Shown: piece after piece, positions 17,327 through 27,098 of the stretch
Position numbering within the stretch: the stretch's first letter is position 1
Layout of the letters: every line of letters starts with the position of its first letter
Source of the DNA: CAYJHC01 sp964369805
Lineage (GTDB): Bacteria; Bacillota; Clostridia; Peptostreptococcales; Anaerovoracaceae
Length of the DNA: 52,460 nt
Assembly: GCA_964369805.1 (NCBI GenBank)
Contig: CAYJFM010000012.1
Location: forward strand, 1 to 52,460
Direction of reading: 5' to 3'
Position numbers and translations under genes: made by a program
Notes under the pieces: generated by a model
Seen by the model: the letters and a program-made list of their open reading frames with translations, nothing else
Databases searched by the model: none
What the model was told of the DNA's origin: nothing

Positions 17327-19315
17327 ATGCAAAAAATCAAAGAATTTTATAAAAGGCATGCAAGTAACACTTTTTTAGTAAGCTTGGGATTGGCATTAAT
17401 ATTAAATATTGTAATTGAGGGACTAGCTAGAAAAGATGTATCACTGTTGATAGACTACATAGTTGATGATTTTTTTGTATTTGTACTTAATACACTAATT
17501 ATATTTGCAAGTCTATCTATCGCAATACTATTTCGAAGAAGGGTCTTTATGTTAGTGTTGGTGTCCGCTATTTGGTTGGCAATAGGGATTGCCAATGGGG
17601 TTATTCTTAGTGAAAGAATGACGCCTTTTACAACAGGCGATTTACTAGCCCTAAAAGAAGGGGTAGAGATGGCAATTGGATACATGGAAATAGGTGATAT
17701 TATACTATATTTAGTAGGGGTAATTGTTGCGGTATTAGCATTACTTGTATTATTTATTAAAGCTCCAAAGAAAAAGGAAAAGGTTGATTATAGAAAGGCC
17801 ATTGCTGGCATGACCTTGGTAGCCTTACTAACAGCAGGAGGCCTATACATAGGGACTAGTAGCGGAACCTTGGATACCTTTTTCCCCAATTTAGCATATG
17901 GATATAGGGATAACGGGGTACCATACTGTTTTCTAAGTACGTGGCTTGATAGAGGTGTAGACAAACCAGATGACTACTCAGAAGAAATGATAGAAAGCAT
18001 TTTTACGGAGGAGGAACTTGCTAGCACAGTGCATGCTGAAGAAACAACAAAGGTAACGGGAGAGGTAGGCCCAAATGTTATTTTCGTACAATTAGAGTCA
18101 GTAATTGACCCGTATGCAATTGATGGTATTGAATTATCAAAAGACCCGATACCAAATATAAGAGCCATGCTAGAAGAAAAACCAAGTGGACTGTTAACAG
18201 TACCATCAATGGGTGCAGGAACAGCGAATACAGAGTTTGAACTTATGACTGGGTTTAGCGCAAAGCTTTTTGGACCAGGAGAATATCCGTATAAATCTAT
18301 TCTAACTGATCAGGTAACTGAAAGTTATGCATATGTTATGAAGGAACTTGGGTATGGAACACATGCTATACATAATCATAGGGGGGTCTTCTATAATAGA
18401 AATACAGTATTTGCTAATATGGGTTATGACACATTTACATCTCTAGAGTTTATGAATGGTGTTGAAAAAACAGAAGGCAACTGGGCCAAGGATGAAATTT
18501 TAACAGGTGCAATTGTAGATGCATTAGAATCTACGGAGGAGTCAGACTATATATATACAATAGCAGTAGAAGGGCACGGAAGATACTCAGAAGATCAGAT
18601 TATAGATTATCCAGAAATAACCGTAGAGACAGAGTTAGGGGAAACACTAAAATGGCAATATGAGCATTATGTTAACCTTTGCTATGAGACAGATAAATTT
18701 GTAGGGGATCTAGTAGAAACGGTTGAAAACTTAGAGGAAGACACCATTGTAGTTATGTATGGAGATCATCTTCCAGCAATAGAAGGAATTGATGATTCTA
18801 CGTTAATTGGGCGTAATATGTATCAAACTGATTACTTTATTTTCAGTAATTATGGCGCTGAAGATGGTGTTGAAGATAAAGATTATGCAGGATATCAGCT
18901 TGCTGCAGAAGTATTAGACCTTGCTGGGATTAATGAAGGGACAATGACAACATTACACCAAAATCATTCAGAAGATGAAGACTATTTAGAGAATTTAGCT
19001 GCGCTACAATATGATATTTTGTACGGTGACATGTTTATTTATGATGGGGTAATTCCTTTTGTTCAAAGTGACATGCAGATGGGCGTAAAAGAAATCAAGA
19101 TAGATTCGGTAGAAGAAATTAGCGGAAACTATTATATTAAAGGTGAAAACTTTAATGAGTATAGTAAAGTAAATTTAGATGGTGAAATACTAGATACTTT
19201 CTTCATCAGCTCAACTATGTTAGGTTTAATGGAAGAAATAGATCCAAGTGAAGCGGAGAACATGAAGGTTAGCCAAGTAGAAAGTGAGAATGAAATTCTG
19301 AGCACAACAGAGTAA
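17327..19315 (+). CDS. LTA synthase-like membrane sulfatase-fold enzyme
   Basis: Five to six membrane segments fill residues 15-175, followed by an extracellular sulfatase-fold domain. Metal and nucleophile positions are visible: NVIFVQLESV (Glu257) and GAGTANTEFE (Thr299 fits the phosphate-accepting threonine of LtaS). HNHRGVFYNR and MYGDHLPAIEG are also present. Such enzymes transfer glycerol-phosphate to build lipoteichoic acid or related polymers. After about residue 580 a small beta-rich module (KEIKIDSVEEISGNYYIKGE) resembles an Ig-like/IPT add-on. The end overlaps the converging aroE/K gene by 47 bases. The exact polymer is not predictable. Confidence 0.9.
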   Translation: MQKIKEFYKRHASNTFLVSLGLALILNIVIEGLARKDVSLLIDYIVDDFFVFVLNTLIIFASLSIAILFRRRVFMLVLVSAIWLAIGIANGVILSERMTPFTTGDLLALKEGVEMAIGYMEIGDIILYLVGVIVAVLALLVLFIKAPKKKEKVDYRKAIAGMTLVALLTAGGLYIGTSSGTLDTFFPNLAYGYRDNGVPYCFLSTWLDRGVDKPDDYSEEMIESIFTEEELASTVHAEETTKVTGEVGPNVIFVQLESVIDPYAIDGIELSKDPIPNIRAMLEEKPSGLLTVPSMGAGTANTEFELMTGFSAKLFGPGEYPYKSILTDQVTESYAYVMKELGYGTHAIHNHRGVFYNRNTVFANMGYDTFTSLEFMNGVEKTEGNWAKDEILTGAIVDALESTEESDYIYTIAVEGHGRYSEDQIIDYPEITVETELGETLKWQYEHYVNLCYETDKFVGDLVETVENLEEDTIVVMYGDHLPAIEGIDDSTLIGRNMYQTDYFIFSNYGAEDGVEDKDYAGYQLAAEVLDLAGINEGTMTTLHQNHSEDEDYLENLAALQYDILYGDMFIYDGVIPFVQSDMQMGVKEIKIDSVEEISGNYYIKGENFNEYSKVNLDGEILDTFFISSTMLGLMEEIDPSEAENMKVSQVESENEILSTTE

Positions 19316-20573
19316 AATCATCTGATCCAACGGTGAACAAAGTTAAGTCTGATATAGCCTTGTAAGTTCCAATGCGTCTTGAATAGAGAATATTCAAATC
19401 AGCCTTTGAAAGAGCCTGCTCTGAAATATCTAAACAATTAAGTGGAGTATCTAGAAAAACTAGAACTCCATTTTTTTTAAGGTTAATGAGATTTTCTTTG
19501 CGCAAAACAACGCCATCTCCCACTGCTATAACGCTGAGCTCTGGTAGATTTGTGATTTGTGAAATAGCAGATGACTCTATTCGCCTATAGTAAGGCTCAC
19601 CTTTAGTAGAAATGATATTAGGAATAGTTATTCTTAGAGACTTTTCGATTTCAGCATCTACATCATAAAAAGGCCTATTAATAGATTGTGAAAGAGCTTT
19701 TCCAAAGCTAGACTTTCTAGATCCAGGCATCCCAACAATTACAATATTACATTGTTTAAAAAGAGAAGCCTTAGTGGCATTATCAATTCTTTTTTTTAAG
19801 TCAACACTATCAAATAATTTGAGAAAGAACTGGTTTAATGAATCAAAAGAAATATTGGGATCTTTACTAATCTCATCAAACAGGCATGAAACAAAACAAA
19901 GTTGAGAAATAATCCTAGGAAGTCCTCCACCGCTTAAAATTTTTCGGCTTAGAGCATCTCCAACCAAATTGCTTGTTACATTGGCGTAGGTTAAATCAAA
20001 CACACCATTTAACTTAGAAAAAACTTTTAATGTAAAAGGAAAATCTTCTAATGAGGTTGCGTTGATAAGACAGGTAACATCATTAACAATAGAAGAGAAG
20101 TTGCTAGGTAACGCATCGACAGAAATACAGGTAACTTTAGAAGCTCCCTTAGAGGCCGCTAGTGTTGAACAAACTTTGGCAAGGTGGTTGGTTCCAAGTA
20201 TTAGTACATTTTGGCCAGCAAGTGAGTAATTATAATAGCAAAACATAGATTGTAAAGCAAAGTAACTTGTGTTTGCAGCAAAAATCCCATCTTTAAGGAA
20301 ACAAAATGTATCACAGAGTGCTGTATCTTTTGCAGTAGTGTTTAGGCAGTCTATGTATGAATGAGAGGAAGACTCAAAAGAATTGGCAAAGACAGCACCA
20401 GAAAAACTGGTGTTAGGGCTGTCCCTATCAACTTCTAAGAAGGAACTAAAAGAAGCTTCATTCATTGTAATGAAGCTATTTTTACAATCATTAAACTCAT
20501 TCTGAAATGAAACTGAAACAATATCATCCTTATCAATGCCAATTAAGGCAAAGGGTAGAGTTCTCATAGACAT
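19269..20573 (-). CDS. aroK: AroE-like domain fused to shikimate kinase
   Basis: The C-terminal ~165 residues are shikimate kinase: Walker A GMPGSRKSS (281-289), DVDAEIE, YYRRIE for shikimate binding, GDGVVLR in place of GGG, and a lid/arginine region YSRRIGTYKAISD. The N-terminal ~265 residues have a shikimate dehydrogenase layout (DGIFAANTSYFALQ, then VLILGTNHLAK). The expected catalytic Lys is Glu67 by my alignment, NTD is NTS (Ser103), and the GAGG nucleotide motif is ILGTN. The dehydrogenase part may be inactive or altered. It is the last gene of the aroA-aroC-chorismate mutase run and starts 2 bases after the mutase stop. Confidence 0.82.
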   Translation of the reverse strand: MSMRTLPFALIGIDKDDIVSVSFQNEFNDCKNSFITMNEASFSSFLEVDRDSPNTSFSGAVFANSFESSSHSYIDCLNTTAKDTALCDTFCFLKDGIFAANTSYFALQSMFCYYNYSLAGQNVLILGTNHLAKVCSTLAASKGASKVTCISVDALPSNFSSIVNDVTCLINATSLEDFPFTLKVFSKLNGVFDLTYANVTSNLVGDALSRKILSGGGLPRIISQLCFVSCLFDEISKDPNISFDSLNQFFLKLFDSVDLKKRIDNATKASLFKQCNIVIVGMPGSRKSSFGKALSQSINRPFYDVDAEIEKSLRITIPNIISTKGEPYYRRIESSAISQITNLPELSVIAVGDGVVLRKENLINLKKNGVLVFLDTPLNCLDISEQALSKADLNILYSRRIGTYKAISDLTLFTVGSDDFTLLCSEFHSHFLLG

Positions 20574-20574
20574 A

Positions 20575-20856
20575 CTATTTGTTCCTCAAATTTTGTTGAA
20601 GTAACTTGCTTGCATCAAACAGACTATTCATAAAAATATGAACATACATGTCATAAGGAGAACCAATTTGTTTCTTGGCAAGAGACAACTTCTCTCTCTC
20701 TCTAGGAACATCCTCAATAGGAGCAGAAACACTTTCTTTGTAATAGGATAAGTTTTCTACAATATTCATGCGTTTTCTAAAAAGTTCAAGTAGCTCTTTA
20801 TCAATATGAGAGAGCTCCTTCCTTAAGTCAGTAACAGGGGTATCGTATAATCCCAT
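20575..20856 (-). CDS. Chorismate mutase (AroQ type)
   Basis: The 93-residue all-helical protein fits the AroQ class: LRKELSHIDKELLELFRKRM, then YYKESVSAPIEDVPREREKL, which keeps the Arg, Lys, Asp and Arg/Glu pattern of the active site. It converts chorismate to prephenate. AAAGGAAA precedes the ATG. The gene lies between aroC, whose product it uses, and the AroE-like/AroK gene. It has no fused prephenate dehydratase or DAHP synthase domain. Confidence 0.9.
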   Translation of the reverse strand: MGLYDTPVTDLRKELSHIDKELLELFRKRMNIVENLSYYKESVSAPIEDVPREREKLSLAKKQIGSPYDMYVHIFMNSLFDASKLLQQNLRNK

Positions 20857-20868
20857 AAAATTTCCTTT

Positions 20869-21957
20869 CTAGCCGTGCAACCTATTATAAATACTTATAG
20901 CGATCATAGCTTCAACAACAGGGACAGCTCGTGGCACATAGCATACATCATGCACACCTTTTAATACTAATGGCTTTTCAATCATATTTGCTAGATCAAC
21001 TGTCTCTTGAGGCTTGGCAATAGAGGGGGTAGGCTTAAAGGCAACTTTTCCTATAATGGGCATAGTAGTGCCAACCCCACCAAGAATTCCGCCATGATTA
21101 TTCGTCTTTGTAAAAACTTTATTATCAACAATAGTAAAGCTGTCGTTACACTCAGAACCTGTAAGTTGAGCAGAATTAAAACCAGAGCCGAACTCAACTC
21201 CCTTGGCCCCTGGGATAGCAAACAAAGTGGATGAGAGCGAGGATTCAAGTCCAGAAAACAGAGGACCACCTAGCTTTTCAGCACCTATAATAGCAAATTC
21301 AATTATTCCCCCAAGTGAATCACCTTCAGCCCTGTATTTTTCAAACAGAGTTAAATGGTGAGCTTTGATATCATCATCAATTGTTGGGTAGGTTTTACCT
21401 TTTAAATAGTCGAAAATAACCTCTGTGGGGGTAAGGTTAAAGAAACTATCATCTTTAATATTCAAAATGGAGTATAGATGAGCGCAAATATGAACATTCT
21501 TTTTTTCCAGCAGTTGTAAAAGAAGGCCTCCAGCCATACAAATACAATCTGTCATCCTCCCAGAAAAGGCACCACCACCTCTTAAGTCAACCTGAGGGCC
21601 ATATTTATTTACCGCAGCAAAATCACCGTGGCCAGGCCTTGGGAACCTAGCGTAATCAGAATACCCATTACTTTGAAAATCTTTATTTTTAATATAAAGA
21701 GAAAGTACTGGTTTGGTAACCGTAATATTATCTCCGCTAAGATCTCCGCCATTTTTAAGATATACAACATTTTGATTATTTTGCACTATCGAAAAAGAAG
21801 TAATATCAGACATACGCCTAGACATAAAAGCATTGAGTTCTTTATATGAGAAGACAGAGCCTTCTGGTAGACCCTTTATACTAACTCCAAGCTCTGGTTG
21901 GTGTGAACCACCCCAAATTGAGAGGGACACACCCTTACCATTATAATTAATTTCCAT
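20869..21957 (-). CDS. aroC: Chorismate synthase
   Basis: AroC converts EPSP to chorismate using reduced FMN. The sequence has SIWGGSHQPELGVSIKGLPEG, FPRPGHGDFAAVNKYG, RGGGAFSGRMT and the C-terminal HDVCYVPRAVPVVEAMIAI. 362 residues is the usual length. Minor differences from the consensus (HGDF for HADY, HQPE for HGxx) are seen but the flavin and substrate regions look whole. AAAGGTG precedes the ATG. It is second in the aro operon, 34 bases after aroA. Confidence 0.95.
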   Translation of the reverse strand: MEINYNGKGVSLSIWGGSHQPELGVSIKGLPEGSVFSYKELNAFMSRRMSDITSFSIVQNNQNVVYLKNGGDLSGDNITVTKPVLSLYIKNKDFQSNGYSDYARFPRPGHGDFAAVNKYGPQVDLRGGGAFSGRMTDCICMAGGLLLQLLEKKNVHICAHLYSILNIKDDSFFNLTPTEVIFDYLKGKTYPTIDDDIKAHHLTLFEKYRAEGDSLGGIIEFAIIGAEKLGGPLFSGLESSLSSTLFAIPGAKGVEFGSGFNSAQLTGSECNDSFTIVDNKVFTKTNNHGGILGGVGTTMPIIGKVAFKPTPSIAKPQETVDLANMIEKPLVLKGVHDVCYVPRAVPVVEAMIAISIYNRLHG

Positions 21958-21991
21958 AGTACACCTTTTTCTTGTATAGCAATATAATTTG

Positions 21992-23245
21992 CTATATTAA
22001 CATATAATCTCCACCTATTTTTTTAAAGTCTTCAAAAAATGACGGATAAGATTTATTTACAGCCTGAAAGTTTTTAATTGCAATAGGCCGATCACATTTT
22101 ATTGATGCAATAGTAAGAGCCATTACAATTCTATGATCTCCGTAGCTATCCAAAAGTTCACCACCATCCAAAGAGCCAGAACCCTTAATTTCCAACCCCG
22201 TGTCAGTAGCTTTAATATCTGCCCCAAGAAGAGAGAGGTTGTGTACTAACGCTTCTAAACGGTCAGACTCCTTTCCATTAGCCTTCTCTGCGTCTTCAAT
22301 AACAAAATTCCCCTCTGTAGAAGCCGCAAGGATAGCTAAAATAGGGCCTAAATCAGGGCAGTCTGCAATTGAGAACTTAGTTACTATATTAGGAGTGGAT
22401 TTCTTAAGCTGCTCAATATAATCGACTATTTTATGGTCCCCTTGGCTAGTGTAATCTGGTAAAAAATTTACTTTTACATTGCCGTTAGAAAGATAGTTTG
22501 CACCTAGCCAGAAAGCTCCATTAGACCAATCTCCTTGAATCTTTACTTCTGAAGGAGAAATATAAGGCTGGCTACCTCTAACGTAAAAGTAAACATACTC
22601 GTCATCTTGACCAGCATCTACAGAGATACAGTAATCCTCTAGGACTTCGGTGGTAACATTAATATAGCTATATGATTTACAAGGCTTAGATACAGCAATA
22701 ACAGAATCCTTTTTTAATAAAGGTGCTGCAAAGAGCAGGCCTGAAATAAACTGCGAACTAGTATTTCCAGGGATTAAAAAATCACCGCCTTCTAATTGGT
22801 TAGAAACTTTGCAAATAAACTGAGGGTTTGCGAGTATAGGTAGGTTACCAATTTGATTTTCATCAAGAGAGCCTTCAGTTTCATATATGATGCCATTGGC
22901 CCCTAAAGTTTGCAATAGGGGTAAAATTGGGCGTTTCTTTAGCCCAGGCTCCCCACAAAAAACTGCAGTTATGCCTTTGGCGCACACAACAGGAATTAAG
23001 AATCTTAAAGTTGTAGCACTTTCTCCACAATAGAGAAAAAGCTCGCTACCTTCTGTGTGATTACTAATTTTTTTTAAGCATTCTGTTGTTGCCTCAATAT
23101 CATTTGCTTTAAGAAAGCGAGAAGTAATAATTTCTCCTGGGTTTTCAGATAAAGCATTTGCAAGTAAAACTCTATGCAAATGAGATTTTGCAGGAATAGC
23201 ATTGAGAACACCATTTAATGGTTTCGGAAAGATTTTAATATCCAT
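21992..23245 (-). CDS. aroA: 3-phosphoshikimate 1-carboxyvinyltransferase (EPSP synthase)
   Basis: The enzyme joins shikimate-3-phosphate with phosphoenolpyruvate. Motifs: PAKSHLHRVLLANAL, CGESATTLRFLIP, CGEPGLKKRPI, DYTSQGDHKIVDY, and LLDSYGDHRIVMAL near the C-terminus. 417 residues is normal. It is the first gene of the four-gene aro operon, with an AGGAGGGG site and a promoter at 23375-23403. The pathway genes aroB, aroD and a DAHP synthase are not in this window. Confidence 0.95.
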   Translation of the reverse strand: MDIKIFPKPLNGVLNAIPAKSHLHRVLLANALSENPGEIITSRFLKANDIEATTECLKKISNHTEGSELFLYCGESATTLRFLIPVVCAKGITAVFCGEPGLKKRPILPLLQTLGANGIIYETEGSLDENQIGNLPILANPQFICKVSNQLEGGDFLIPGNTSSQFISGLLFAAPLLKKDSVIAVSKPCKSYSYINVTTEVLEDYCISVDAGQDDEYVYFYVRGSQPYISPSEVKIQGDWSNGAFWLGANYLSNGNVKVNFLPDYTSQGDHKIVDYIEQLKKSTPNIVTKFSIADCPDLGPILAILAASTEGNFVIEDAEKANGKESDRLEALVHNLSLLGADIKATDTGLEIKGSGSLDGGELLDSYGDHRIVMALTIASIKCDRPIAIKNFQAVNKSYPSFFEDFKKIGGDYMLI

Positions 23246-23277
23246 AGTCCCCTCCTTTTTTATGCCAATTTGGCCAT

Positions 23278-23294
23278 TTGAAATAAGATTTCAA
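23278..23294 (-). promoter_or_regulatory. Short inverted repeat in the aroA leader
   Basis: TTGAAAT and ATTTCAA flank AAG, forming a perfect 7-bp dyad about 35 bases before the aroA start. A second small dyad, GCCAA-T-TTGGC, lies next to it at 23264-23274. They could be an operator or leader hairpins; no known regulator site is recognised. Confidence 0.3.
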
Positions 23295-23374
23295 GTTAAT
23301 AGTGGGCATTATCTAAATAAAACCTCTTAATATTAAAAAAAGAGTTGCCCAAAATTGCAAGGTGCTATTCCAAA

Positions 23375-23403
23375 ATTATACAATAATTCCAAGCTATGGG
23401 CAA
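23375..23403 (-). promoter_or_regulatory. Promoter of the aro operon
   Basis: On the minus strand, TTGCCC (23403-23398) and TATAAT (23380-23375) have a 17-base spacer. The leader to aroA is about 120 bases, long enough for regulation. Confidence 0.6.
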
Positions 23404-23458
23404 GAGTGTGAATGAAGTTTCAATAAATATTTATGTTTTATGTTTTTAATTAGCTAGT

Positions 23459-24682
23459 CTAAATTTTATCAAAGGGTTCTGGTTTAGCGAAAAAATACCC
23501 TTGGGAAAACCTAACACCATAATCAAGAATTATGTTTTGAATTTCTTCGTTTTCTACAAATTCAGCAACAACTTCAGCACCTATTAACTTCGCTAAGTAG
23601 GTGATAGATTCTAAAATAAGTTTATTTTCCTCATTATCAACAAGATTTTTAATTAAAGCGCCGTCAATTTTTATTATATCTGGCTTCAATGAAATTACTG
23701 AAGAATAGGAAGCAAAGCCTACTCCAAAGTCATCAATAGCAATTTTACAGCCTAGGTTACGGGCCGCAAGTAAAAAGTCTGTAAGTTCTGAGTTATCATT
23801 ATAGTTTTCTGTTTCAACGAACTCCAGTATGATTTGCGAAGGAGTGGGGTGAGCTGCGATACGTGACAGCAACCAGGTTTTAAAAGCTTTAGACTTTACA
23901 TCATGCAAGGTGATATTTAAGCTAATTTTGCTTGTTAAGTTTTCAAAGTCTGACAGAGCCTTATCTAACATGATTTGACTGAGTTTTAAATAAAGCTTAA
24001 GTTTTTTTGATCTACTGAGAAAAAGTCCAGGCGGATATATATTATTGTTGCTATCAGAAATGCGCATAAGAGCTTCATATCTAGTAAAAGCCTCTCTATC
24101 ATTGTCGTAAATTCCCTGATAATAAGGAATGACATAACCCTTATCAATAGCCTCATTGATGAGCCCGAAAATTCGAACATCCTCTTCTGCTTCTTTGTGC
24201 AAAAGATCAGTTTCATTAGAAGCAATAATAAAATTTAATTGTTCATCTCTGTTAGCATAAAGTGCTGACTTGGCCTTATCTGTGAGGTTTCCATCGCCCA
24301 TGGCAACACAAAACTTAGCAATGCCTGTTAACCCTACTTGATCACTAGTGGATAACTCATATTGATTATGGAAAGATCGTGTTAGCATTATGAAATCTTC
24401 GTCACTAATATTGCTGCCAGCTGCAATAATAAAATTTTTGTAACTATAATTATAAAAGAAAATAGTCTTTTCTAAGTGATTGGCTATAATAGCCTTATTA
24501 AATCCGTCTAGAACATCTGTAACACTACCAGAATATAATGCTTCACCATATATTGCAATCATCATGTCAGCATTAACAACTTCAGTCATGCATATTTTAT
24601 TTAATCCAAGAGTTTTTAAGTCCAAAAGATACTGATCATAGGTTGGTACGTTGTATTTTGAAATCATTTGTGTGTTATCCAT
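23459..24682 (-). CDS. EAL-domain cyclic-di-GMP phosphodiesterase
   Basis: The C-terminal ~235 residues are an EAL domain with the motifs for catalysis intact: YEALMRI, SLNIT, LEFVETE, AIDDFGVGFASY, DIIKIDG and AEFVEN. It should hydrolyse c-di-GMP to pGpG. The N-terminal ~170 residues have the rough pattern of a degenerate GGDEF domain (no GGDEF motif), perhaps a regulatory module. No membrane helix is visible. AGGAG lies 5 bases before the ATG. It lies 49 bases downstream of a diguanylate cyclase gene on the same strand, so synthesis and breakdown of the messenger are encoded side by side. Confidence 0.9.
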   Translation of the reverse strand: MDNTQMISKYNVPTYDQYLLDLKTLGLNKICMTEVVNADMMIAIYGEALYSGSVTDVLDGFNKAIIANHLEKTIFFYNYSYKNFIIAAGSNISDEDFIMLTRSFHNQYELSTSDQVGLTGIAKFCVAMGDGNLTDKAKSALYANRDEQLNFIIASNETDLLHKEAEEDVRIFGLINEAIDKGYVIPYYQGIYDNDREAFTRYEALMRISDSNNNIYPPGLFLSRSKKLKLYLKLSQIMLDKALSDFENLTSKISLNITLHDVKSKAFKTWLLSRIAAHPTPSQIILEFVETENYNDNSELTDFLLAARNLGCKIAIDDFGVGFASYSSVISLKPDIIKIDGALIKNLVDNEENKLILESITYLAKLIGAEVVAEFVENEEIQNIILDYGVRFSQGYFFAKPEPFDKI

Positions 24683-24731
24683 AATATCTCCTTGTATATT
24701 TGATTAGCAGTTATAATTCATTAAATATGTG

Positions 24732-27098
24732 TTAGCTATGTTTTTTATTGTACTCTGTTAGGGTATCTACTTCCTCTTGTAAATGTTTGCTTTGGAAAAT
24801 GATTGAGATTATTTTTGAAATATATTGAATACTGTTAATTTCCTTTTCGCTCCAAATTCTTTTGTGGTTACAGTCAGCAAGTCCAAGGAAAAAAGGTACA
24901 TGGTCATTTTTATCTGTTTGGGCATGCATGTAAGACTTAATACCTTGAGAGGATATGAAGCTTTGAGCTTCATTTGTAGTAACTAAGGAAGTTAAATCAT
25001 TGGAATATACTATTCCAGATATAGACGCTTTAAAGAGGTCAGAAAAAGCACATGAAGGCCTGCTCTTAGCTATGTCTTCACTTTTATTAATTCCGGGTAA
25101 ACAATATACATAGGTATTGTTATAGGTGAGTCCTTTATCAAAAGATTCATATATAAATACTTTATCTGCCTTATATTTTTGAGAGATATATTGCAATGCT
25201 GTATTTACAGACATCTCATCCCCATTTCGTTCATATAAGATTTCAAATATAGCAGAAATTAAATCATAATCAAAGTATGTGCTGGTGACCCTTTTTAAGT
25301 TCTCAAGCTTTGTCGTGTTTTGCATAGTCCCACTAGATAAGGAGTCGCTATATAAGACAAACTGATTTTTGCCCTGAATTTTTGCTTGGTACAAGGCTTT
25401 GTCTGCGGCTTTGTACAAATCGGTGTAGGTTACACCAGCGCTAGGGCTAGGAGCGATTCCAACACTACCAGAAATATTGAATTTTTTGTATTCATCGGAA
25501 TAAGTTTTACTAAAGGCAGCTAGAATTTGCTTTGCTTTGCGAGATAAAAGATCTATATTGTTTTCATCTTTTAAAAACACTACAAATTCATCCCCTCCTA
25601 TTCTAACAACAATGTCATCATTTCTAAATATTCCTTTTAATTCACGAGAAATATCTTTTAAAACTTTGTCACCCCAAAAATGACCCAAGTTGTCATTTAT
25701 TGATTTGAAGTTATCAATATCTATGATAAAAAGGGCATACTTACTTCCACGTTTATCGGAGAGAACTTCATCAATAGCGAGCTCGCCACTAATTTTATTG
25801 TAACAACCTGTTAGTAGGTCTATTTTTGATTTTTCTTCAAGCAAAATATTTTCGTTGACATCAAGACCTTTTCCAATGATATGCATAGGTTTTCCTGCGG
25901 TGTCAAATATTGCTTCGTAAACAAATCTGAAATAATTATAAAGGCCATTACTTTTTTTAAACCTAATGTCAATAGGCTCGTAAACACCTTTGTTCATATT
26001 ATCCATTAGCTTATAAAATAAAGGGACATCATCTTCATGAATGAGGTTGCGGGTTAGTGGGGCATCTATTGGAATAGACATACCATTCGTACTGCCATTA
26101 TCAGAAACATGTTTTCCATAATATTTTATCATTGATGTTTTGACGTTATAAACAAAGAACCACTCATCTGCAAGCTGGGACAGGTAGTTTAGTAGGGTCT
26201 TATCAGAGACTTTATTTAGAAAATAATTTTCAAACTCATAATCACCTACGGTACGGGAAAAGTCTTCTCTTAAGTCACGTAAAAACCCTGCAGCTACGTC
26301 CTCATCTCCATAATTGATCTTGGACATGGTAATCTCTGCGGGAAGTTCTTCACCTGTTTTTGTTTTGTGCAGCCAGTAAAACTTATTAAATCCTTCCTGA
26401 AACACTTTATCAATCTGCTCTTTAGCAAGTTCTTTGCTTAGCTTACCATTTGGTTGATACTCTGGTGAAAAATCAAAGAAATTTTCCAAATACTCTTCTT
26501 CTTTTGAAACACCCATTACAGATAAAACTTGCTTGTTAGTTAGGAGATTATTGTAATTCTTGTCTAACAAGCTTAGGGTGAGTGGTGTAGAGTCAACAAT
26601 AGCTTTTAATTTACTGTTGAACTGCCTTTCATTATTTATTTTTTCAGCATAGGTGGTTACATCTTCGAAGAAAACAAAAACATATTGATCCGTAGAACCA
26701 TCTGATTTTTGTATACCATCAATTCTTGTCAATGTAATATTAAAATGAAGCATACCACTGAACCTGCTTTTTGAAAGCCAAGTTATGTTGTGGGAACCTT
26801 CAACAAAAGCTTTTTCAATAATTTTAGGGTATTCTTCAATTGATTTAGAACCATCTGCTTGAAATTCAGGGAAAAAGTGAGGAAGCTTTACTGCGAAATC
26901 AGATTCATTAGAAGACTCAAAAAGATCTAGAGCGTGGGAGTTACACATAACAATATTATGTTGTCGGTCTAAAATAACTAGACTATTGGGTATTTTAACG
27001 ATAAGAGAGAGGGTGAAAGTATGATCGATTTTAATGTTATCTTTCAGGAATTCAACCATTTTTTGATCTTGTCTGAATTTTGCAATTTCATGTGACAT
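24732..27098 (-). CDS. PAS-GGDEF-GAF diguanylate cyclase
   Basis: Three PAS-type sensor modules (about 30-155, 160-285 and 300-420) are followed by a GGDEF domain. Its motif RIGGDEF lies at 501-507, and RNDD (494-497) fits the RxxD inhibitory site, so the enzyme should make c-di-GMP under product inhibition. The C-terminal ~190 residues look like a GAF-type sensor. There is no membrane segment, so it senses something cytosolic, unidentified. The start is the second ATG (27098), with AAGGAG 6 bases upstream; the ATG at 27104 directly abuts that site. It shares a strand and probably a transcript with the EAL gene. Confidence 0.9.
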   Translation of the reverse strand: MSHEIAKFRQDQKMVEFLKDNIKIDHTFTLSLIVKIPNSLVILDRQHNIVMCNSHALDLFESSNESDFAVKLPHFFPEFQADGSKSIEEYPKIIEKAFVEGSHNITWLSKSRFSGMLHFNITLTRIDGIQKSDGSTDQYVFVFFEDVTTYAEKINNERQFNSKLKAIVDSTPLTLSLLDKNYNNLLTNKQVLSVMGVSKEEEYLENFFDFSPEYQPNGKLSKELAKEQIDKVFQEGFNKFYWLHKTKTGEELPAEITMSKINYGDEDVAAGFLRDLREDFSRTVGDYEFENYFLNKVSDKTLLNYLSQLADEWFFVYNVKTSMIKYYGKHVSDNGSTNGMSIPIDAPLTRNLIHEDDVPLFYKLMDNMNKGVYEPIDIRFKKSNGLYNYFRFVYEAIFDTAGKPMHIIGKGLDVNENILLEEKSKIDLLTGCYNKISGELAIDEVLSDKRGSKYALFIIDIDNFKSINDNLGHFWGDKVLKDISRELKGIFRNDDIVVRIGGDEFVVFLKDENNIDLLSRKAKQILAAFSKTYSDEYKKFNISGSVGIAPSPSAGVTYTDLYKAADKALYQAKIQGKNQFVLYSDSLSSGTMQNTTKLENLKRVTSTYFDYDLISAIFEILYERNGDEMSVNTALQYISQKYKADKVFIYESFDKGLTYNNTYVYCLPGINKSEDIAKSRPSCAFSDLFKASISGIVYSNDLTSLVTTNEAQSFISSQGIKSYMHAQTDKNDHVPFFLGLADCNHKRIWSEKEINSIQYISKIISIIFQSKHLQEEVDTLTEYNKKHS

